Part shown: positions 37,661 to 46,970 of the stretch, piece by piece
Position numbering within the stretch: the stretch's first letter is position 1
How the letters are laid out: each line of letters opens with the position of its first letter
NCBI GenBank assembly: GCA_945273735.1
Contig: CALYPJ010000003.1
Location: 47,359 to 111,358, forward strand
Length of the DNA stretch: 64,000 bases
Direction of reading: 5' to 3'
Origin: an uncultured Lactobacillaceae bacterium
GTDB lineage: Bacteria > Bacillota > Bacilli > Lactobacillales > Lactobacillaceae
Notes under the pieces: model-generated
What the model saw: only the letters and a program-made list of their open reading frames with translations
Told to the model about the DNA's origin: nothing
Database searches by the model: none
Translations under genes and position numbers: made by a program

Positions 37661-39247
37661 TTATTTTTTTCCAATAACGTAATAACCATCAATCCATTGG
37701 TTACCTCCAACGTTAAACCAATTATGGTTATTGACAGTAATTATTCTAAATGTCTTCCATTTAGTACCAGTTGTCAAAAATTTTTGACCAATAGGTTTTT
37801 TATTAAAGAATGGAGAGTCCCACACTCGAATACCATAATTTTTTATATAATCAATTGTAGCCACTGCGCGATATTCATAATCGTTGGTTTGTATGTATTT
37901 ACCGTCAACCCATTGGTTAGTTCCTAAATTAAACCAAAAAGTATTATTAGCATATGAAATGCCAAAAGTCTTCCAAAGGGAATCGTGGGGTAAAACTTGT
38001 CCGGTAGCGTGATGATTTTGATTATAACTATCATAAACCAATACGTGATCTTTAAAGCTTTTAATTTTTGCAACCCCCTTTTGAATCATATCAATTTTGC
38101 TTCCTGCAACTGGTTTTATGATGCTTTTTTCGGTTTCATGAAATAATTTAAAAGTATAGCTATACTCACCTTTAGGGTAATTTTTGGGGTTAAGACCGGT
38201 CAAGGTTATTGTATATTGATCATTAGCTTTTAAAGAAATATTTTTGGGAGGCAAATAAGTGATAATACTAGCATAATAACCTGAAACAGCGTCAGGAGCA
38301 ATATTTTCAACATTAGTTGCTATACCTGATTCTCCTGTTTGATTATTTGTTAGTTTTACACTAAGGCCTTTACGAGGTATTAAATAATCGTTACTAAAAT
38401 AAATTGACCAATAAATTGGGAATTTTTTCGAATTATTACGTGTTATTTCTTCAATTGGAAAGACACCTTCGGCAGGAAAATTAACAATTGAACGTGAAGG
38501 GGGATTTGAAATATCTTGAACGGTATTATCAAAGTAAATATCTTCATACTTAGTTCCATTGTTACCATAGGTGACACCAATCCCAAAACTTGATAAACGA
38601 CTAGATAATAAATCAGCGCGATGTCCTGTATTTTTTGCAGAAAGATAATCAAAATTATCAATAACTAAATTAGCAATAGCTTCATAAGCTGATTCAATGG
38701 AATATCCAGTATTAAAATAAAGAACTGCAAAATTAGTATAAGGTTTACCCTGATTCCAAACGTTGTTCGGGATATAATATGGCTTAGTAGCATTACTTAA
38801 ATTATGCTGATATTTAAAAGGATCAGCCTTACTAGCAGCTAAAAGATAGGAACCTAGTTGGGCAAAATTATTTGCATTACCATCAGTATATTGGTTTGCG
38901 GCATTTTTCGCTTCAGGTAAATTAAGTAAAAATCGATAATAATTGATCCATTTTGTTGTACTTTCTAAAAAATCATTTTTAACATATCCAGTTTGATACG
39001 GGTAGGAAAAAACAGGAGGAACCGAATAAATGTCATTAATCCCTCTTTGATAGTCAGATGAGGTAATCTCAGCATACTTTTCTTGAATCATATTAATTTT
39101 TGCTTGTTCTGCAGGTGAATAGGCTGGATCCGTAGTATTTTCACCGTAAACCTTTTGAACTTTTTCTTGTAAAATGCCATAAGAGCTAATTAAACATAGT
39201 AACAACAATAGTATAAATTTTTTTTCATTTCTATTTCTTTTGATCAT
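37661..39247 (-). CDS. Secreted CAP-domain protein with C-terminal SLAP wall-binding domain
   Basis: This 528-residue surface protein has an N-terminal signal segment (RNRNEKKFILLLLLCLISSYG). A CAP/SCP-like domain follows (about 75-235, with WINYYRFLLNLPEAKNA and SAKNTGHRADLLSSRLSSFG), then an Ig-like linker region (about 240-370). Two SLAP repeats end the protein: FGISYANNTFWFNLGTNQW and FRIITVNNHNWFNVGGNQW. SLAP repeats bind wall polymers non-covalently in lactobacilli. CAP proteins have varied extracellular roles, so its function is open. Confidence 0.82.
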   Translation of the reverse strand: MIKRNRNEKKFILLLLLCLISSYGILQEKVQKVYGENTTDPAYSPAEQAKINMIQEKYAEITSSDYQRGINDIYSVPPVFSYPYQTGYVKNDFLESTTKWINYYRFLLNLPEAKNAANQYTDGNANNFAQLGSYLLAASKADPFKYQHNLSNATKPYYIPNNVWNQGKPYTNFAVLYFNTGYSIESAYEAIANLVIDNFDYLSAKNTGHRADLLSSRLSSFGIGVTYGNNGTKYEDIYFDNTVQDISNPPSRSIVNFPAEGVFPIEEITRNNSKKFPIYWSIYFSNDYLIPRKGLSVKLTNNQTGESGIATNVENIAPDAVSGYYASIITYLPPKNISLKANDQYTITLTGLNPKNYPKGEYSYTFKLFHETEKSIIKPVAGSKIDMIQKGVAKIKSFKDHVLVYDSYNQNHHATGQVLPHDSLWKTFGISYANNTFWFNLGTNQWVDGKYIQTNDYEYRAVATIDYIKNYGIRVWDSPFFNKKPIGQKFLTTGTKWKTFRIITVNNHNWFNVGGNQWIDGYYVIGKK

Positions 39248-39597
39248 AGTTATTGTTCTTTCAAGTTAATCTCATTTAATTTTACACTATCTTGTATGAT
39301 TTTTTTACTTTTTTAATTTATGTAAAAATACAAAGAACATTTTAGATTATGTAATTATATTTTAATTATACAAATATTTAATTATATACATTAATTTTAG
39401 ATTATACTATTATTTTAACGTATTATGAGTTAATAAATCGCTTTAATACTATTTAAATTTATTACATTTTGATTTTTACTGAAAATAGATTCTATTATTT
39501 ATTTTTCAAATAGGAATTAGAATTTAAAATTTTACTAAGAAGCGATCCATGCTATAATCAAGTTGAATTTTGATAAGTATTTAAATAGGGAGTAAAA
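39248..39597. other. Divergent promoter region between CAP/SLAP gene and usp
   Basis: These 350 AT-rich bases have no coding frame. A usp promoter is likely at 39531-39558: TTTACT and TATAAT spaced by 16 bases. Confidence 0.5.
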
Positions 39598-40032
39598 ATG
39601 GATTATAAGAAGGTTATGGTTCCGTTAGATGGGTCAGATAATTCAGAATTAGCTTTTAAACGTTCAATGGAATTTGTTCAAGAAGTGGGTACATCGCTTT
39701 ATTTGGTTCATGTTATTGATACAATGCCATTGGTTGGAAATTACGGTGTTGTCTCTGGTGATCTTTTTTATGATCTAAGTGAAAGAGCACGAGAATATCT
39801 TGAGCAAATGAAATTGCAGGCAGAGAAATGGGGAGCACAAGACGTGTCGATTCATGTACGCTTTGGTAATCCTAAAACGGTTATTGCAAAAGATTTTGTT
39901 GATGAATATCATATTGATCTTATTGTAATTGGTTCTACAGGACTTAATGTAGTTGAAAGAATTTTAGTTGGTTCTGTAGCGGAGTATGTTAACCGTCATG
40001 CACCAGTTGATGTAATGGTAATTAAAAAATAA
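39598..40032 (+). CDS. Universal stress protein UspA family
   Basis: This 144-residue single-domain protein starts with the family strand KVMVPLDGSDNSELAF and ends with the ATP-binding motif GSTGLNVVERILVGSVAEYV. It is likely a cytosolic ATP-binding stress protein. GGGAGT precedes ATG 39598. An alkyltransferase gene follows 39 bases downstream, which may reflect joint stress expression. Confidence 0.9.
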   Translation: MDYKKVMVPLDGSDNSELAFKRSMEFVQEVGTSLYLVHVIDTMPLVGNYGVVSGDLFYDLSERAREYLEQMKLQAEKWGAQDVSIHVRFGNPKTVIAKDFVDEYHIDLIVIGSTGLNVVERILVGSVAEYVNRHAPVDVMVIKK

Positions 40033-40071
40033 TAAATATCTCTAATAAGAACTAGAGTAAGAGAGATAGCA

Positions 40072-40551
40072 GTGGAACTTCATTTAAATTACTTTTATTT
40101 TTTAGAGAGAACTTTTTATTATCTTAGTGATGAACGGGGATTAGTTTATGTTGGAATTATGAACCAATTATCTCAGGATCGAGAACGATATTTTAGAGGT
40201 TGTTCAATAAATTTTTCAAATAAAAAAGAATATTTTCAGTATTTTAAAGCTTACTTTAATCATGAAAATATTCTTCATATACCTCAACATTTCTTTTATG
40301 GTACTTTATGGCAAAGACAAGTTTGGCAATCATTATCAATGATACCGTGGGGTAAAACCAATTCATATCAAACTTTAGCAAAAAAAGTTAAACAGGGTAA
40401 TGCAATTAGAGCAGTAGCTCATGCAGTAGCTCAAAATCCTCTGTTGTTGTTGCGACCTTGCCATCGTATTATTTTAAAAAATGGTAAGATTGGACAATAT
40501 CGCTGTGGAGTTAATTGTAAACAGCAATTATTAACTTTTGAATCAAATTAA
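40072..40551 (+). CDS. ogt: Methylated-DNA--protein-cysteine methyltransferase
   Basis: This suicide repair protein takes alkyl groups from O6-alkylguanine onto its own Cys130. The active site is present as RPCHRIILKNGKIGQYRCG. The DNA-binding helix segment SYQTLAKKVKQGNAIRAVAHA is also visible. It has 159 residues and starts at GTG 40072 with a GAGAGA site. Its stop overlaps the convergent pepF stop by four bases. Confidence 0.9.
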   Translation: MELHLNYFYFLERTFYYLSDERGLVYVGIMNQLSQDRERYFRGCSINFSNKKEYFQYFKAYFNHENILHIPQHFFYGTLWQRQVWQSLSMIPWGKTNSYQTLAKKVKQGNAIRAVAHAVAQNPLLLLRPCHRIILKNGKIGQYRCGVNCKQQLLTFESN

Positions 40552-42341
40552 CTTAGAAGTGATTCTAGCTCATTTAATCTTTGCTCAAAAACAGCGAAAC
40601 ATTGATTTAGATAATCAGTTTTAGTCATATCAACTCCAGCAGCTTTCATTGTATCGATAGGATAATTTGAATTACCACTCTTTAAGAAATTAAGATAGTG
40701 ATTTATTGCTTGACCTTTTTTATTATATATGCCTGTTGCTAAGGTTGTTGCCGCAGCAAAACCCGTGGCATATTGATAAACGTAATAATCATAGTAAAAG
40801 TGAGGAATTCTCGACCATTCTAGTGAAATTTCAGGATCATTAATTACTGATGGTCCGTAATATTTAGCATTAAGTTCACCATAGTATTTAGAAATTTCAT
40901 AAGCAGTAATTGGAGTACCGTTTTGTTCAGAAATATGTAGATAATGTTCGAATTCTGCAAATTGAGTTTGTCGATAAAGAGTACCTTTGACAGTATCAAG
41001 ATAATGATTAAGAATATATGCTCGTAATTGTGGATCATCACTTTTAGCTAAAAAGTCATCTGTAAGAATATTTTCATTTGTAGTTGAAGCAATTTCAGCT
41101 ACGAAAATCGGATAGTCGCCGTAAACATATTCTTGATTATGGCGAGTAAACCAACTATGAACACTATGTCCTGTTTCATGAATTAGAGTAAATACATCAT
41201 CAAGGGTGTTTTGATAATTTAAAAGAATAAAAGGATTTGTATCATATGATCCTCCAGAATAACCACCAGATCGTTTACCTTTAGTTTCATAAACATCAAT
41301 CATTCGCTCTTGATAAATATGATCAACCACTTCAAGATATTCTTCACCATAAACTGTAAGAGCTTCTCGTGCTCTTTTTTTTGCGGATTCAAAGTCATAA
41401 GTAACAGGAGGTTCATTTAAAAGTGGGACATATAGATCGTACATATGCATTTCCGATAAACCTAAGACTTTTTTTCGAAGTTCCATATAGCGATGTAATA
41501 ATGGTAAATAGTGATGAACGGTTTTAATAAGATTGTCATAGACTATATCTGGAATATTATTAGCTGCAAGTGCAGCATTACGAGCACTAGGGTAGTGGTG
41601 AACTTTAGCTAGATAGTTATCTTCTTTGATTTGACCTGCTAAAGTTTGAGCAAAGGTATTTTGGTAGTTACCATAGGCTTGATATATCCCTTGAAAAGCT
41701 GCTTTTCGTACTCTTCGATCATAAGATTCAATATATGAATTATAAGAACCATTACTTAGCTGGACTTTTTTACCATCTTCATCAACAATCTCTGGGAATA
41801 CTAAATCAGAATTACTTAAAACTGAGAATGTTTCTGCGGAAGAATTAAAAACATCTTGAGCTTGGGAAATTAAACTTTCCTCGCTTTCACTCAGAACGTG
41901 GCCTCGTTTTTGAGAAATAAAATCTAGATAATGCCGATAAATTTGCTTATCAGGTTGCTCTTTTAAAAATAATTCAACTGTTTCTGGTGCCATTTTTAAA
42001 ATTTCTGGTTCGATAAAAGCTAAGTCACTTTCAACCTCAGAAGCTAAGCGATTAACTCGAGCATTATAAGCTTGATATTTAGCATTACTAATATCTAAAT
42101 CATTATTTAAAGATGCATAGACATAAACTTTCTCTAAAAGACGAAAGGCCTTAAGACTAGCTGTAATTGCTCCAAAAAATTCCTTTGAGTTTTTAGCCAT
42201 TTGACCTTGATATTTTTTTGCTTCTTGAGAAAGTTCTTTTACTTTTTTAAAACTAGCTTCGAAATCGTTATTATTTTGAAAAATTGTAGTTAAATCCCAA
42301 GTGTATTTTGAGGGAATTTTTTTTCTATCCTTTTGAGTCAT
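40548..42341 (-). CDS. pepF: Oligoendopeptidase F
   Basis: This cytosolic M3 zinc metallopeptidase cuts peptides of roughly 7-17 residues. The zinc motif is HETGHSVHSW near residue 387, with the downstream Glu ligand in FVAEIASTTNEN. The length of 597 residues is typical. It starts at ATG 42341 with AAAGGAG upstream. Together with PepD and Pip it supports a peptide-using lifestyle. Confidence 0.95.
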   Translation of the reverse strand: MTQKDRKKIPSKYTWDLTTIFQNNNDFEASFKKVKELSQEAKKYQGQMAKNSKEFFGAITASLKAFRLLEKVYVYASLNNDLDISNAKYQAYNARVNRLASEVESDLAFIEPEILKMAPETVELFLKEQPDKQIYRHYLDFISQKRGHVLSESEESLISQAQDVFNSSAETFSVLSNSDLVFPEIVDEDGKKVQLSNGSYNSYIESYDRRVRKAAFQGIYQAYGNYQNTFAQTLAGQIKEDNYLAKVHHYPSARNAALAANNIPDIVYDNLIKTVHHYLPLLHRYMELRKKVLGLSEMHMYDLYVPLLNEPPVTYDFESAKKRAREALTVYGEEYLEVVDHIYQERMIDVYETKGKRSGGYSGGSYDTNPFILLNYQNTLDDVFTLIHETGHSVHSWFTRHNQEYVYGDYPIFVAEIASTTNENILTDDFLAKSDDPQLRAYILNHYLDTVKGTLYRQTQFAEFEHYLHISEQNGTPITAYEISKYYGELNAKYYGPSVINDPEISLEWSRIPHFYYDYYVYQYATGFAAATTLATGIYNKKGQAINHYLNFLKSGNSNYPIDTMKAAGVDMTKTDYLNQCFAVFEQRLNELESLLS

Positions 42342-42924
42342 TTTGTTCTCCTTTTATTGCTTTAAGAATAGTATAAGTGAATTTAGATTTATCACAATAT
42401 GAAGTTGTATAAAATATTTGCACTTAAATACATGTTTTATTTTTTGATTTAAAGCTATATATTTCATTTCAAATTGTTATTTTAGTTTAAATGCTGGAGA
42501 AGTTTTAGAAATGAGATAGATATTAATTTCATTCATTTTTCGGACATTTAAGGAAAATCAAATTACAAGTTTTAACATTCTTATTAGTTATATTAAGAGC
42601 AATACTAATTAACTAAATAACTAGTTTTTATATTATTCAAAATATTTTTTTAATTTTACATTGTTAAGCTATTTTTAAGTTTATTTATTATAGATAGCAT
42701 TTAACGTTTAAGAAATTGTTAGCTTTATTTATGTGAAAGATTTACAATAGGAAGTAAGGATACGAATAAAGTAATTGATTAGCATATTTGCTTAATTTCA
42801 TTTGAAAATAAAACTAGATTTTGATAGTAATTGGCTCATTGTTCAAGAATAGAATATGTTTACCAAAAATATTGAATAGCTCAAGTGGAGATAATAAGTT
42901 TTAAGCAATAAATTGGAGTATAAA
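42342..42924. other. Long AT-rich region upstream of Mga-like gene
   Basis: I see no coding frame, terminator or RNA in this stretch, which separates the divergent pepF and Mga-like genes. The length would allow several binding sites for the regulator itself, but no repeated motif stood out. Confidence 0.4.
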
Positions 42925-44475
42925 ATGATTTTTGAGAATCTTTTTTTAGAAAAATCTGACCTAATGCGTTTACGGTTATATCGGGATGTTCTATTAATTC
43001 AAAGTCCGACGTTTCGTGTAACCGATTTAGCAAAGGTTTATGGTAATAATTATCAGCAAACTTATAATAATTTTCAAAGTTTATTAAAAAATTTGAGCGA
43101 TTTTTATCGAGTTCCGATTACGACTTTTTTCGATGGAACTGTAATTTTTCGAAATAGGTTTACCAAGCCACTTACAGAATATCGTAACTTTCTTATTACT
43201 AACACACTTACTTTTAAGTATATCGATACAATTTTTCAGGGTAAGCAACGTCAATTAAGTGATTTTTTAAATAAATATTTAATTTCGCGTTCAACTTTAT
43301 CTCGAAAAATTTCATCATTCCATGATTATATTAAAAATTTTGGAATTAATATTTCCTTTATTGAAATGAAATTTGTCGGTGACGAAAAGAAAATTAGAGA
43401 GTTTATTTTTACCTTTTATTATGCTCTTTTTACAGGTGCAACATGGCCTTTTGTTAATATTAGTTTTTCTGAAGCACATTCAGTATTAAAGTTTATTAAT
43501 CAGCATGGTTTTAAATATTACTACCGTAATAAAGTAGATGAATATCAAGCAATATTGCGAACCGCAATTGCTTTGCAGAGAATTCAAGAAGGATACCCAA
43601 TTTCACGAGCTAGCCGTCTAGACTTATTAATTAATCATAACCAGCTTTTTGATAAGGAAAATGCTCGGTCTTTAGCAATATATCAATTGTCAGATGCCTA
43701 CTCTTTTAATGAGATTGAGGATTTATTTTTTAGTTTTAGTCGAACAATATCTCCGTTTAAGACTCCAGATTCTAATGATCATGCTCTTTTAGTTAATTTT
43801 AAAACGGATAATTCTTTATTGTGGCAATTTATTTTAAAATATTTAGAAACTATAGCAAATGATTATTCAAATCAATTATCATCAGAAATATTGAGCGATG
43901 AAGTTTTATTAGCTAATCTTGTTCGGATTTTTTATTCCTATTATGTATTTATGGGAAATTTTCCAACAATATCACATTTTTATCATGGACAAGATTATTT
44001 TAAAGGTAAAGATTTGGCTAATTTGACAATGCAATTTATTCAAAATTATGCTTATCAATATGAATTACAAGATATAGTTACTAGTAGTCGAATGATTAGT
44101 AATGACGTTTTTGAATTATTACTTCCTGCAGTAGATAAGATTGTGACAGATGATACGATCCAAGTAAAATTACTTTTGGAAAAAGATATTAGGTCTAGTC
44201 GAGAATTAACTACATTTTTGAGCGATATAAAAGGAGTTCATTTACTTGATGATCAGGCAGATCTAAATTTAGCTGATATTATTGTGACTCCATTGGGTTA
44301 TTTAGATAATTTGCCTAATTTAGTTATTCCTGAAAAAGTAAATGTTATTTTTTGGAATAGTGAAACTAATGAGAATGAATTTTATCGAATTTATCGTGAA
44401 ATCAAACTTTACCATTTGTCTAAAATTAAAAGACAAAATTTAAAATCTAGAGGAATAAATCAACATTTGGCTTAA
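42925..44475 (+). CDS. Mga-like helix-turn-helix transcriptional regulator
   Basis: This 516-residue protein resembles the Mga/AtxA group. N-terminal helix-turn-helix regions (about 15-60 and 105-135, the latter with SRSTLSRKISSFHDYIK) are followed by PRD-like helical domains and a C-terminal EIIB-like segment (NLADIIVTPLGYLDNLP). I chose ATG 42925 because GGAG lies six bases upstream; the frame could extend four codons to a TTG. It is orphaned, next to no obvious surface-protein target, and ends at a strong terminator. Confidence 0.75.
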   Translation: MIFENLFLEKSDLMRLRLYRDVLLIQSPTFRVTDLAKVYGNNYQQTYNNFQSLLKNLSDFYRVPITTFFDGTVIFRNRFTKPLTEYRNFLITNTLTFKYIDTIFQGKQRQLSDFLNKYLISRSTLSRKISSFHDYIKNFGINISFIEMKFVGDEKKIREFIFTFYYALFTGATWPFVNISFSEAHSVLKFINQHGFKYYYRNKVDEYQAILRTAIALQRIQEGYPISRASRLDLLINHNQLFDKENARSLAIYQLSDAYSFNEIEDLFFSFSRTISPFKTPDSNDHALLVNFKTDNSLLWQFILKYLETIANDYSNQLSSEILSDEVLLANLVRIFYSYYVFMGNFPTISHFYHGQDYFKGKDLANLTMQFIQNYAYQYELQDIVTSSRMISNDVFELLLPAVDKIVTDDTIQVKLLLEKDIRSSRELTTFLSDIKGVHLLDDQADLNLADIIVTPLGYLDNLPNLVIPEKVNVIFWNSETNENEFYRIYREIKLYHLSKIKRQNLKSRGINQHLA

Positions 44476-44488
44476 AATTCAAAAATTA

Positions 44489-44530
44489 AAAAAAGTTCAG
44501 GTTAATTACTTATTAACCTGAACTTTTTTA
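44489..44530. terminator. Bidirectional terminator
   Basis: GTTCAGGTTAAT pairs perfectly with ATTAACCTGAAC over a 5-nt loop. An A-run precedes it and a T-run follows. Confidence 0.93.
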
Positions 44531-44546
44531 ATTTCAATAAATATCT

Positions 44547-45254
44547 TTAAGTTGTTGCAACTTCTAAAGCTAATTTAATCATTTGATCTAAGTTGCGTTC
44601 GCGTTGAATTGCTGAAATTTCTTCACCAGTTAATAAAGAGTTACTAATAGTCATAATTCCTAAAGCTTTTACCTGGTATTTTGCAGCTAAAGTATAAAGA
44701 GCTGCAGTTTCCATTTCTACCGCCGTGATGCCATATTGTGCGGCAAGACGGTGAATAGAATCACTATCATCATAAAAGCAATCTTCACTTAAAACATTAC
44801 CTACTTGAGCTGGTAGTGCTTGTTTGCAAGCAAGTGTATAAGCTTGCGAAAGTAATTTAAAATTAGCTGGTGGTAAATAGGTTATGGCTCCAGCAAAATA
44901 TTGTTCTTTAAGTGCTGCAGTAGTTCCAGCTGCTTGAGTTAATAATAGATCATTAACATGTAGTTTGGGACTAATACTTCCAGCTGTACCAATTCGAATT
45001 AGTTGTTTGGCATGGTAACCTTTGATTAGTTCATTAATATAAATACTAATTGATGGAATGCCCATTCCTGTAGCTTGGACAGAAACACGTTTTCCATGAT
45101 AGTTACCAGTATATCCTAAAGCTCCACGAATTTCGTTATAAAGGATCGGGTTACTGAGATATTTCTCGGCAACATATTTTGCTCGTAAAGGATCACCTGG
45201 TAATAAAACTGTATCGGCAATTTCACCTGATTTTGCTGCAATATGGGTAGTCAT
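44547..45254 (-). CDS. deoD: Purine nucleoside phosphorylase DeoD-type
   Basis: This 235-residue enzyme cleaves purine nucleosides with phosphate. It starts with the family signature AKSGEIADTVLLPGDPLRAKYVAE and includes GTAGSI (phosphate site) and EMETAALYTLA (ribose contact). The active-site Asp position normally reads TVSDxxxTGE; here the segment is TISNSLLTGEE, so the general-acid Asp is replaced by Asn. This would be expected to alter base specificity. The ATG overlaps the lepB stop by one base. Confidence 0.9.
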   Translation of the reverse strand: MTTHIAAKSGEIADTVLLPGDPLRAKYVAEKYLSNPILYNEIRGALGYTGNYHGKRVSVQATGMGIPSISIYINELIKGYHAKQLIRIGTAGSISPKLHVNDLLLTQAAGTTAALKEQYFAGAITYLPPANFKLLSQAYTLACKQALPAQVGNVLSEDCFYDDSDSIHRLAAQYGITAVEMETAALYTLAAKYQVKALGIMTISNSLLTGEEISAIQRERNLDQMIKLALEVATT

Positions 45255-45841
45255 TAAAAACCTCTAAATTTATTCAACGGCCAATAACGTAAGAGTACTT
45301 TACCTGATAACGAATTGCGCTTGACAAAACCAAATGAGCGTCCGTCATGAGAAATTGGCCGATTATCTCCCATTACTAGATATTCCCCCTTCGGTACTCG
45401 ATCGACATCAAAAAGACTTTTCAAAGTAAAGTCATTAGTATATAAAGACTGACTTTGACCATAAGTATTATTAAATTGTTCAAGCTTTTTTTGCTTGATT
45501 TCTTTAGTTAAGTAAGGTTGCTTTATTGGTTTGTCATTGATATATAAAATATCATTTTTTGAAGCAACTTTATCACCAGGTAGACCAATTACTCTTTTAA
45601 TATATAGAGTATCAATCTTATCTGGCGCTTTCAAGACAACTATGTCATTTCGTTTTACTTTAAAATTTTTAACAGAGAGTAGTTTTTGTCCTTCATATAA
45701 AGTGGGTTCCATTGAAGGCCCATTGACTATTTCATTACCAAGAACATAAGTTAAAAGCAACTGAGAAATAATTAAAACAATTCCAAAAAGAACCATTGTT
45801 TGAAAAAAATTAGTAAAATTATTTTTGGTTTTGGAGTTCAT
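45254..45841 (-). CDS. lepB: Signal peptidase I
   Basis: This 195-residue membrane protease removes signal peptides. One N-terminal helix (about 14-34) is followed by the catalytic Ser43 in NGPSMEPT and Lys82 in YIKRVIGLPGD. The later box MGDNRPISHDGRSFG is complete. It is the first gene of a two-gene unit with deoD. Confidence 0.93.
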   Translation of the reverse strand: MNSKTKNNFTNFFQTMVLFGIVLIISQLLLTYVLGNEIVNGPSMEPTLYEGQKLLSVKNFKVKRNDIVVLKAPDKIDTLYIKRVIGLPGDKVASKNDILYINDKPIKQPYLTKEIKQKKLEQFNNTYGQSQSLYTNDFTLKSLFDVDRVPKGEYLVMGDNRPISHDGRSFGFVKRNSLSGKVLLRYWPLNKFRGF

Positions 45842-46079
45842 GAGATCCTCTTATCAAATTTCAGTTTTTATCTTTTATATTATACCCCGAAGTACTTATT
45901 AGCGAATTCAGATTTTAAAATAACTTCAATAATTCACAAAAATTGTTCTCTTTCTTAATTTATTAAGACATACATATGAATTAATTTATTTTTAATAAAT
46001 TATCTCTTGTTAGTTTAAAAGATAGTATAGTTTAAATATAAAGAAGTTGATTAAAAGGAATGTTGAAGTAGAGGTTATC

Positions 46080-46970
46080 ATGTTAAAAATAAAGAATATT
46101 GATAAAAGTTTTGGTTCGCTTCAGGCTCTGAGTAATGTCTCTTTTGAAGTTAAAGAAGGAGAAATTTTAGGATTAATTGGACAAAACGGAGCTGGTAAAA
46201 CAACAACTTTTCGGATTATTTTGGGCTTATTGCAGCCTGATCAAGGTATGGTGAAGTTTTCTGGAAGTAAGGTTAATTCACAAGTCTTAAATCAAATTGG
46301 ATATTTGCCTGAAGAAAGAGGACTTTTTCCAAGAATGAGAATTATGGATCAAATTATTTATTTAGCAGAATTGAAGGGTCAATCCCGAGCTGTGACTAAA
46401 ACTAAAATTGATGAATATTTTGAACGTTTTGAAATTAAAGGTAAAAAAACAGATAAATTAAAAAATTTGTCAAAAGGCAATCAACAAAAAGTCCAATTAA
46501 TTGTCACTTTAATTCATGACCCTAAGTATTTGATTTTTGATGAACCTTTTTCTGGATTGGATCCAGTAAATGCTCAAATTTTTAAAGAAGCGATTTTAGC
46601 TGAAAAAGCTAAAGGAAAATGCATTATTTTTTCTAGTCATAATATGGATAATGTTGAAGAATTAAGTGATAATTTGATTATGTTAAAATCTGGAAAAGAA
46701 GTGTTATCTGGATCGGTTTCAGATATTCGTAATGCTTACGGCCGAGTTAAAGTTTTTTTAGAATCCTCACTAACTAGTAGTGACTTAAGTAAAATTTCTG
46801 GAATCAAGGATATCAAAGAAAAATCTGGTCGTTATGAATTAACTTTAAAAGATCCAAGTATTGGCCCTAAGATTTTAAAACAAGTAGAAAAAACAGGTGA
46901 TTTTCTAGAATTTTCTCAACAACCGTTAACTCTTGATGAAATTTTTAAAATGAAAGTGCGAGAAAAATAA
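46080..46970 (+). CDS. ABC transporter ATP-binding protein (NatA/YhaQ type)
   Basis: This 296-residue ATPase has Walker A GQNGAGKT at 34-41, signature LSKGNQQKVQL (the Lys-Gly-Asn variant common in this subgroup) and Walker B YLIFDEPFSGLDP. A C-terminal extension follows. I set ATG 46080 as start, with AGAGGT just upstream; the frame extends 11 codons to a TTG. It pairs with the permease gene by a one-base overlap. Confidence 0.9.
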   Translation: MLKIKNIDKSFGSLQALSNVSFEVKEGEILGLIGQNGAGKTTTFRIILGLLQPDQGMVKFSGSKVNSQVLNQIGYLPEERGLFPRMRIMDQIIYLAELKGQSRAVTKTKIDEYFERFEIKGKKTDKLKNLSKGNQQKVQLIVTLIHDPKYLIFDEPFSGLDPVNAQIFKEAILAEKAKGKCIIFSSHNMDNVEELSDNLIMLKSGKEVLSGSVSDIRNAYGRVKVFLESSLTSSDLSKISGIKDIKEKSGRYELTLKDPSIGPKILKQVEKTGDFLEFSQQPLTLDEIFKMKVREK

